Below are positions 7,079-11,651 of a stretch of 11,651 nucleotides of DNA, one piece after another (positions within the stretch are counted from its first letter, which is position 1; each line of letters starts with the position of its first letter). The stretch is from contig DATCPY010000181.1 of assembly GCA_036569845.1 (NCBI GenBank), positions 1-11,651 on the forward strand. The letters are read 5' to 3'. The notes beneath the pieces are model-generated. The model did not search any database. It was not told where the DNA came from and saw only the letters and a program-made list of their open reading frames with translations. This stretch comes from UBA4735 sp036569845. Its GTDB lineage: Bacteria > Chloroflexota > Limnocylindria > P2-11E. A program made the position numbers and the translations under genes.

Positions 7079-7839
7079 TAGTGAGCTAGCAACGAACGCC
7101 ACGTTCCCAGGACATGGCCGGCGACGATAGTGGCTACCGCGATGATCAGCGTCGCGAGCAGCAGTACACGATCGCGCGCGGTGAACGGCTGGGGCCGCGC
7201 GGACGTGCGGCAGGTGAGCTCGGCGAACCCGCGGGCGTCCATCGCGAGCGCGAGGCGGACGCCGCGACGAATGGCGGCGACGAGCAACGCGAAGGAACGC
7301 TCGCGGAACGAGCCGATGCGCGAGAGCGGGCCACCACCATCGTCGATGCCGCGGGCGCGCCGAGCGAGGCCGATGGTCTCCCATTCGCTCGCGAAGATCG
7401 GCAGCAGCCGGAACGCCGCGAGGGCGCCGATCGCGAACCGCGGTGCCGCGTGAAGGTGCTGCACGAGCGCGTCCGCGAGGTCGGTCGGGTCGATGGTCAC
7501 GAACGCCACGATCCCAGCGAGCGCGATCGCGACCAGCCGCAGCCCGGTCGCGATCGCAGCGGTGAGCGACGGTCCGCCGGCGCCGAAGACGCCGTTCACC
7601 AGCGCGGCGCCGAGCGCGGCGACGAAGAGCGGGGCGCTCCGCACGAGCAGGGCCCGCGGCGGGATGCCCGACAGGCGCACCGCGATCGCGATGGCGCAGA
7701 GCAGCAGGAGCGGCGTGATCGGATCGACCGACACGAACAACACGAGCATCACGATGGCGGCGGCGGCGAGCTTCGCGAGGGGGTTGGCCGCGGCGAGGGG
7801 CGCGCGCGGGTCCGCGCGCAGGGGGACGAGCAGCATCAT
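7078..7839 (-). CDS. ykoC: YkoC, EcfT-type transmembrane component of thiamine/HMP ECF transporter
   Basis: A 253-residue energy-coupling-factor T component. It couples ATP hydrolysis by YkoD to substrate movement through YkoE. The family start 'DPRAPLAAANPLAKL' precedes several membrane helices. The two EcfT coupling motifs with Ala-Arg-Gly cores are visible: 'LARRARGID' (about residue 165) and 'LAMDARGF' (about residue 200). These form the cytoplasmic coupling helices that sit in the grooves of the ATPase. A last helix (about 227-245) ends the protein. The ATG start overlaps the ykoD stop as ATGA; a second ATG follows directly. The stop shares a base with the next gene's start. Functional assignment to thiamine or HMP follows from the operon and riboswitch, since T components alone do not show substrate. 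Confidence 0.92.
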   Translation of the reverse strand: MMLLVPLRADPRAPLAAANPLAKLAAAAIVMLVLFVSVDPITPLLLLCAIAIAVRLSGIPPRALLVRSAPLFVAALGAALVNGVFGAGGPSLTAAIATGLRLVAIALAGIVAFVTIDPTDLADALVQHLHAAPRFAIGALAAFRLLPIFASEWETIGLARRARGIDDGGGPLSRIGSFRERSFALLVAAIRRGVRLALAMDARGFAELTCRTSARPQPFTARDRVLLLATLIIAVATIVAGHVLGTWRSLLAH

Positions 7840-9164
7840 GCGGCGCGTCCTTCCTCGAGGCGGACCTCGCGGTCGGCGACCGCGCTGACGAGCGCGCGAT
7901 CGTGCGTGGCGAACACGATGCCCCGACCGGCCTTGCGCGCGTCGCGAAGCAGGGTCACGAGCTCCGCGAACGTCGCGCGATCCTGTCCGAACGTCGGCTC
8001 GTCCAGCACCAGGAGCGGAGGGTCGGTCGCGAGCGCCGTCGCCACGGAGAGCCGCCGCTGCTCGCCGCCGGACAGCGTGAACGGGTTCGCCGCGGCGAGG
8101 GGGGCGAGGCGCAGCCGCGCGAGGAGGTCGGCCGCGCGCGTCCGCGCCGCATCGGGCGTGGCGCCGGTCCGCAGCGGGCCGACCATGAGCTCATCGTCGG
8201 CCCGCCCACGAACGAACTGGTGCTCCGGATCCTGGAAGACGGCGCCGACCCGACGCACGAGCGCGGCGGCCGGGAGCCGCGCGAGGGCCGCGCCGTCGCC
8301 GCCGAGCACGCGTCCCCGCGCTGGACGCAGGAGACCCGCGAGCAGCAGCGCGAGCGTGGACTTCCCCGAGCCGTTCGGCCCGGTGAGCGCGACGGCCTCG
8401 CCGGCGCGGACCTCGATGTCGACGCCGTCGAGCGCGGGCGCAGCGCGGCCGGGGTAGCTGAATGTCGCGTCCGTCGCGCGCACGAGGGTCACCCCTGGTG
8501 CCGTCGATCCGGAGGCGCGTTCCGGCACGGATGTGCGATCGATGGCCCCGAGCTCGACGACCCGATCGACGAGCGCGCGCGCTGCCTCGAGGTCGTGATC
8601 GACGAGCACGATCGTCTGCCCCCGCTCGCGTGCCTCGGCGATGAGACCGCGTACGAGCCGCACGCCGTCGTCATCAAGATTCGCGGTGGGCTCATCGAGC
8701 AGGAGGATGTCGGGACGCAGGGCGAACGCGCCGGCGAACGCGAGGCGCTGCTTCTCGCCGCCGGACAGGGAGCTCGTCGGATGATCATCGGGGTACGGGA
8801 AGTTGACGCTCGCGAGCGCCGCGTGCACACCCGTCCAGATCTCCGCCGTCGGCACGCACCGGTTCTCGAGGCCGAAGGCCACATCGTCTCCGGCCCGGGC
8901 CATGACCAGCTGTGTCTCGGGGTCCTGGAAGACGATGCCGACCCGACCGTCGATCCGGAGCAGGCCCTCCGCTGTCCCGCCGCCGCTCCGATCGAGCAGT
9001 CCGGCGATGCCGAGGAGCACCGTGCTTTTCCCGGATCCCGACGGCCCGCTCAGCAGCACCGACTCGCCCCGCTCCACATGCAGGTCGAGCCGGCTGACCG
9101 CCCATGCCACGCGGCCCGGATGGCGCCAGCCCCACCCGCGGAGCCAGATGGCGTCAGCCATCAC
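7836..9164 (-). CDS. ykoD: YkoD, double ABC ATPase of thiamine/HMP ECF transporter
   Basis: A 442-residue protein with two complete ABC ATPase domains in one chain, in place of separate EcfA and EcfA' proteins. Domain 1 has Walker A GPSGSGKST (40-48), Q-loop 'VFQDPETQ' (about 78-85), signature LSGGE (133-137), Walker B ILLLDEPT (153-160) and switch His190. Domain 2 has Walker A GPNGSGKST (262-270), 'VFQDPEHQ' (about 309-316), signature LSGGE (364-368), Walker B LLVLDEP with a following TFGQD (about 384-395) and switch His421. Both sites therefore look competent. The first codons are GTG ATG, so 9164 or 9161 is the start; neither has a strong ribosome binding site, and the gap to ykoE is about 12-15 bases. 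The stop overlaps ykoC as ATGA. Confidence 0.95.
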   Translation of the reverse strand: MMADAIWLRGWGWRHPGRVAWAVSRLDLHVERGESVLLSGPSGSGKSTVLLGIAGLLDRSGGGTAEGLLRIDGRVGIVFQDPETQLVMARAGDDVAFGLENRCVPTAEIWTGVHAALASVNFPYPDDHPTSSLSGGEKQRLAFAGAFALRPDILLLDEPTANLDDDGVRLVRGLIAEARERGQTIVLVDHDLEAARALVDRVVELGAIDRTSVPERASGSTAPGVTLVRATDATFSYPGRAAPALDGVDIEVRAGEAVALTGPNGSGKSTLALLLAGLLRPARGRVLGGDGAALARLPAAALVRRVGAVFQDPEHQFVRGRADDELMVGPLRTGATPDAARTRAADLLARLRLAPLAAANPFTLSGGEQRRLSVATALATDPPLLVLDEPTFGQDRATFAELVTLLRDARKAGRGIVFATHDRALVSAVADREVRLEEGRAA

Positions 9165-9176
9165 GCAGTGACCGGC

Positions 9177-9776
9177 TCAGATCCGGCTCTGGGTCCGTCC
9201 TGACGGGAACGACGCGAGGACCCCCGTCTGCGCGAGCGAGCGCGTCAGGTAATAGGAGCCGACGCCGGCGATGACCGCGGCCGAGATGACGTAGAACGGG
9301 ACGAACACCGCCCACTCGCCCAGGCCGAGGTCCGGGTAGTACACGATCATGTCGTGGACCCATCCGGCCACCGCGCTCGCGATCGCCGCGAGTGCCGCGA
9401 CGGTCACGGTCCAGCGCTGATAGCGGAACAGGAGGAAGACCAGCTCAGCGCCGCCGCCCTGGACGACCCCGGAGATGACGGTGTCCAGTCCCCACTGCGA
9501 TCCAATGAGCGCCGACACGATCGAGGCGAGAAGCTCACAGAAGAGCGCCGCGCCCGGCTTCCGGATGACGAAGCCGCCGAGCACCGCGGGGATGAGCCAG
9601 ACGCCGGAGATCAGGTACTGGGACGCCGGCAGCGCGGCGAAGGCCGGCGCGGTGGTCGCCCAGAGGGCGTTCCAGGCCCAGAACACGACCCCAAAAGCGA
9701 CCGCGATGACCGCCGCGACGACGATGTCGACGGTGCGCCAGCCGGAAGTTGGGGTGGACGCGCGAGGATCCGCCAT
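9177..9776 (-). CDS. ykoE: YkoE, substrate-binding S component for thiamine or its HMP precursor
   Basis: A 199-residue membrane protein with about six hydrophobic helices, the size of YkoE S components. In Bacillus YkoEDC imports hydroxymethylpyrimidine (HMP), and YkoE proteins bind thiamine-related ligands. Family-like stretches include the opening 'WRTVDIVVAAVIAVAFGVVFWAWN', 'GVWLIPAVLGGFVIRKPGAALFCELLASIVS' and 'GAELVFLLFRYQRW', which resemble the YkoE/ThiW-like fold and include a Glu in helix 3. The ATG start is eight bases downstream of an AGGGAG ribosome binding site that lies inside a TPP aptamer. First gene of the operon with ykoD and ykoC. The riboswitch plus the exact ykoEDC order make the substrate class firm; thiamine versus HMP cannot be separated from sequence here. 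Confidence 0.93.
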   Translation of the reverse strand: MADPRASTPTSGWRTVDIVVAAVIAVAFGVVFWAWNALWATTAPAFAALPASQYLISGVWLIPAVLGGFVIRKPGAALFCELLASIVSALIGSQWGLDTVISGVVQGGGAELVFLLFRYQRWTVTVAALAAIASAVAGWVHDMIVYYPDLGLGEWAVFVPFYVISAAVIAGVGSYYLTRSLAQTGVLASFPSGRTQSRI

Positions 9777-9781
9777 GGCTT

Positions 9782-9867
9782 CGACTCCCTACGCTGATAT
9801 GACTCAGGTCAGGTTCGAGGGTCTGCGCTCACGCGCACTCTCAGCGGCTTTCGCCGCTCCCCTGTCG
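9782..9867 (-). promoter_or_regulatory. TPP riboswitch (THI-box) controlling ykoE
   Basis: Read on the minus strand, this stretch has every conserved TPP-aptamer block in order. P1 is CGAC (9867-9864) paired with GTCG (9785-9782). The block GGGGAGC follows, then P3 GCGGC-GAAA-GCCGC, the invariant CTGAGA, an optional P3a hairpin TGCGC-GTGA-GCGCA, ACCCTCGAACCTGA, and finally ATCAGCGTAGGGA. TPP binding should lower expression of the transporter. The 3' end of P1 is only five bases from the ykoE ATG and no separate terminator hairpin is present, so control is probably at translation initiation. Confidence 0.96.
9785..9790 (-). promoter_or_regulatory. ykoE ribosome binding site inside the TPP aptamer
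   Basis: AGGGAG on the minus strand lies eight bases before the ykoE ATG, an ideal Shine-Dalgarno match and spacing. It is formed by the conserved 3' GTAGGGA block of the aptamer plus the first base of the P1 3' strand. Ligand-bound folding would directly hide it. It also supports the chosen ykoE start. Confidence 0.75.
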
Positions 9868-9882
9868 TATGAATCTGGCCTC

Positions 9883-9910
9883 ATCCTACGCCCGCTCGGC
9901 TGCTGGACAA
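9883..9910 (-). promoter_or_regulatory. Putative sigma70-like promoter of the ykoEDC operon
   Basis: On the minus strand TTGTCC (9910-9905, 4/6 to TTGACA) and TAGGAT (9888-9883, 4/6 to TATAAT) are separated by 16 bases. Transcription would start about 9876-9877, some nine bases before the P1 stem of the TPP riboswitch, giving a minimal leader. Position supports it; the matches are only moderate. Confidence 0.4.
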
Positions 9911-9947
9911 GCCACGCTGAACCGGGCCGGGTACCGTTCTTTTCGAG

Positions 9948-10550
9948 GTGGGAGAGCTTCCTAACAGCCAGCCGGGCGACGCCGTTAGTTCCGCTGAGCG
10001 AGAAGAGGACGCCGCTCTTGCTCGGCGCGCCGGTTCGGGCGAGGCCGAGGCCTTCGGCGTCCTGTACGACCGCTACGTGGACAAGGTGTACCGGTACGTG
10101 TTCTACCGGGTACGGAACGAGGCAGAGGCGGAAGACGTGACGAGCGAAGTGTTCATGCGGGCCCTTCGGGCGATCCCGAAGTACGAGCCGCGCCAGGCGT
10201 TCCTGGCCTGGCTGTACCGGATCGCGCGCAACGCCGTCATCGACCGCAGCCGCCGCCAGGCCGCGCGCCAGCAGGTCAGCTTCGAGGACGCGCTCGCGCA
10301 CCCGAACGCGGATCAGGTCGTGAACCCCGATGCGGCGCTGCTCGCCGGCTCCGACGCGTCGGTCGTCCGCCGCGCGATGCAGCAGCTCACTCCGCTCCAG
10401 CAGGAGATCCTCGTGCTCCGCTACGTCGAGGGCTATGACACGAAGACGATCTCGAAGCTCGTCGGCAAGCGCGACGGCACGATCCGTGGCATCGAGTTCC
10501 GCGCGCTCGCGACGCTTCGCACGCTGATCCCATCGCGGGAGCACCTCTAG
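9948..10550 (+). CDS. ECF-type RNA polymerase sigma factor
   Basis: A 200-residue sigma factor of the extracytoplasmic function class, with regions 2 and 4 only. Region 2 (about 36-103) includes 'FGVLYDRYVDKVYRYVFYRV', the core-binding 'EAEDVTSEVFMRAL' and the -10 reading stretch 'FLAWLYRIARNAVIDRSRR'. A linker of about 40 residues follows, then region 4 (about 147-194), 'LTPLQQEILVLRYVEGYDTKTISKLVGKRDGTIRGIEFRALATLRTL', with a helix-turn-helix that recognises the -35 element. The start is a GTG without a well-spaced Shine-Dalgarno; an upstream in-frame stop limits extension, and no good later start precedes region 2. It is directly followed by a membrane DUF5667-like protein, the position where regulators of ECF sigma factors usually sit. 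Target promoters cannot be read from the window. Confidence 0.94.
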   Translation: MGELPNSQPGDAVSSAEREEDAALARRAGSGEAEAFGVLYDRYVDKVYRYVFYRVRNEAEAEDVTSEVFMRALRAIPKYEPRQAFLAWLYRIARNAVIDRSRRQAARQQVSFEDALAHPNADQVVNPDAALLAGSDASVVRRAMQQLTPLQQEILVLRYVEGYDTKTISKLVGKRDGTIRGIEFRALATLRTLIPSREHL

Positions 10551-11312
10551 ATGAGCGACATGCTTCCGCGTCCGGATCCGCGCGACGGGTTCAAGCGCGC
10601 GCTCCGCGCCCAGCTGATGACCCAGGCCCCGGCCGTTCTCGCGCGCCGCGAGACGACGTGGACCCGCTTCACCGGCAGCCTCCTCCGCCCCGCGATGGTT
10701 GCCGCCGCGATCGCGCTGCTCGTCGCGGGCTCCGCGGGGAAAGCCGCCGCCGACAGCCTGCCCGGCGACATCGCGTATCCGCTGAAGGTCGCGGCCGAGC
10801 AGATCCAGGTGTCGCTCGCGCTCGATGACAGCACGCGCCTGCGCCTGCTCGGGGAGCAGGCCGATCACCGGCTCGCGGAGCTCGCCGAGGCGGTGCGATC
10901 CCGTCCCGACGCCGCGCCGACCGCGACAGACGAATACGCGGCAGCCGTGGAGCGCTTCACCGTGGCCGTCGACGCGCTGCGCGGGCAGCCCGGGACGAGC
11001 GAGGACAAGAAGATCGCGGCTGAGGACGTCGTCGACGCCGCGTACCAGAAGCACGAGGCGGTCATCGAGCAGCTCGAGCGGACCGCGCCGGCCGCGGCGC
11101 GGGACGGTCTCGAGCGCGCGAAGCAGCAGGCCGACAAGCTGCACGCCGCTGGTCGCCCCGCCCGCACGCCAGAGCCCAAAGACGCTCCGGCGGGCACCCG
11201 CACACCGCAGCCGACGCGCACCACGGCACCGGTCCGTACCGTGGAGCCGACGCGCGCGAGCGAGCAACCACGCGTCGGTGACCGCACCGCATCGCCATCC
11301 GTCCGGCGGTGA
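10551..11312 (+). CDS. DUF5667-like one-pass membrane protein, possible sigma regulator
   Basis: A 253-residue protein with four visible parts. An N-terminal cytoplasmic segment of about 45 residues carries 'PRDGFKRALRAQLM'. One membrane helix (about 46-63) follows. An extracytoplasmic Ala/Glu-rich helical domain begins with 'DSLPGDIAYPLKVAAEQIQVSLAL' (about 68-91), which matches the DUF5667 pattern of actinobacterial and chloroflexotal proteins. The last 55 residues or so are a Thr/Pro/Arg low-complexity tail with repeated RTP/RTxEPT units. No zinc-binding HxxxCxxC of classical ZAS anti-sigma factors is present, so an anti-sigma role is inferred from position only. The ATG follows the sigma stop with zero spacing, and a GGGAG ribosome site (10537-10541) lies nine bases upstream. 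The TGA overlaps the next gene as GTGA. Confidence 0.82.
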   Translation: MSDMLPRPDPRDGFKRALRAQLMTQAPAVLARRETTWTRFTGSLLRPAMVAAAIALLVAGSAGKAAADSLPGDIAYPLKVAAEQIQVSLALDDSTRLRLLGEQADHRLAELAEAVRSRPDAAPTATDEYAAAVERFTVAVDALRGQPGTSEDKKIAAEDVVDAAYQKHEAVIEQLERTAPAAARDGLERAKQQADKLHAAGRPARTPEPKDAPAGTRTPQPTRTTAPVRTVEPTRASEQPRVGDRTASPSVRR

Positions 11313-11651
11313 GCCAGAAGCGGATCGTCCTCATCGAGGACGACGACGACACCCGCGCGGTCATGGCGTCGGCGCTCGAGTCTGATGGGTACCTGGTCCA
11401 CGCCTCCGCCGACGCGTTCGGCGACATCCGCCACGCGAAGCCGGACCTGGTCATCCTGGACCTGTTCCTTCACGGCGAGAGCACCGGCTGGCAGCAGCTC
11501 GACATCCTCACGCTCGACCCCGCCACGCGCGGGATCCCGGTCATCATCTGCTCGGCCGCCATCGCGTCCCTCGGGTTCGCTCGCGAGAAGCTCGCGGCCC
11601 TCGACGTGGCCGTGCTCGAGAAGCCCTTCGACCTCGAGGAGCTCTCCGCCG
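11309..11651 (+). CDS. Response regulator receiver domain protein (3' end outside window)
   Basis: The gene runs off the window edge after 114 codons. Its GTG start overlaps the preceding TGA as GTGA. The visible part is a CheY-like receiver: 'RIVLIEDDDDTRAVMASAL' supplies the acidic pocket (Glu10, Asp11), 'PDLVILDLFL' supplies the phosphoacceptor Asp51, 'IPVIICSAA' the switch residue Ser82, and 'VLEKPFDLEEL' the conserved Lys105-Pro106. All catalytic residues are present, so it should be phosphorylatable. Whether it is a stand-alone receiver or carries an output domain cannot be seen. No histidine kinase is in the window. Co-transcription with an ECF sigma gene and a DUF5667 gene suggests a shared envelope or stress signalling role. 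Confidence 0.92.
   Translation, partial: MSQKRIVLIEDDDDTRAVMASALESDGYLVHASADAFGDIRHAKPDLVILDLFLHGESTGWQQLDILTLDPATRGIPVIICSAAIASLGFAREKLAALDVAVLEKPFDLEELSA

Noticed and set aside
7114..8457. Plus-strand open frame of 447 codons opposite ykoC and ykoD
   Set aside because: Charged low-complexity translation with no recognisable domain, lying fully against two conserved transporter genes. A GC-rich shadow.
7902..9203. Plus-strand open frame of 433 codons opposite ykoD
   Set aside because: Same situation: antisense to both ATPase domains, no fold or motif, no ribosome site.
9918..9938. ECF-type autoregulated promoter (TGAACC with CGTT) before the sigma gene
   Set aside because: The two elements are 11 bases apart, while ECF promoters need about 15-17, so the match is likely chance.
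9777..9947. Small gene or RNA in the only sizeable intergenic region beyond the riboswitch
   Set aside because: After the TPP aptamer and the putative ykoE promoter, about 37 bases remain before the sigma start. Nothing further is supported there.
9804..11267. Minus-strand open frame of 487 codons opposite the sigma and DUF5667 genes
   Set aside because: The plus strand encodes a clear ECF sigma factor with regions 2 and 4. The minus frame is Arg/Asp/Leu-rich noise and also crosses the TPP riboswitch.

Overview
The window is high-GC DNA (clearly above 65% by eye) and almost entirely coding: 16 protein genes in four transcription units, with one real intergenic gap of 171 bp. No tRNA, rRNA, insertion sequence, phage gene or CRISPR array is visible. 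Three things suggest an aerobic or facultative environmental bacterium: System I cytochrome c maturation with a heme lipoprotein, a riboswitch-controlled YkoEDC importer, and an ECF sigma factor followed by a DUF5667 protein. Heavy GTG start use and apparently leader-poor genes fit a Chloroflexota-like lineage (for example the Limnocylindria), with Dormibacterota or Actinomycetota as alternatives. This placement is inference, not proof.

Region 1 (1-6271, minus strand) is a complete nine-gene cytochrome c maturation operon in the order ccmA-B-C-D-E-F-G-H-I. All eight junctions are 4-nt ATGA or GTGA stop/start overlaps, so there is no non-coding base from the ccmA start to the ccmI stop. CcmABCD load heme onto the chaperone CcmE and release it. 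CcmF, with the thioredoxin CcmG, the CXXC protein CcmH and the TPR protein CcmI, attaches heme to reduced CXXCH apocytochromes outside the membrane.

Region 2 (6278-6637, plus strand) is a small c-type cytochrome lipoprotein with a CASCH heme site. It is divergent from ccmA with only 6 bp between the two start codons, and is an obvious candidate client of the machinery beside it.

Region 3 (6638-9910, minus strand) is a vitamin B1 uptake operon. A weak sigma70-like promoter precedes a TPP riboswitch, then ykoE (substrate-binding S component), ykoD (double ATPase), ykoC (EcfT-type transmembrane coupling protein) and a DinB-like metal-binding protein whose start overlaps the ykoC stop. The riboswitch aptamer itself contains the likely ykoE Shine-Dalgarno sequence. 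The DinB gene ends base-to-base against the cytochrome gene.

Region 4 (9948-11651, plus strand) is a signalling unit: an ECF sigma factor, a one-pass membrane protein with a DUF5667-like domain (possible regulator of the sigma factor), and a response-regulator receiver gene cut by the window end. These genes are also contiguous or overlapping.

Most of the window belongs to known families. The points most worth following are the extreme packing of the ccm operon, the near-zero divergent ccmA/cytochrome spacing, the RBS-in-aptamer TPP switch, the extra DinB gene under thiamine control, and the sigma/DUF5667/receiver cluster.
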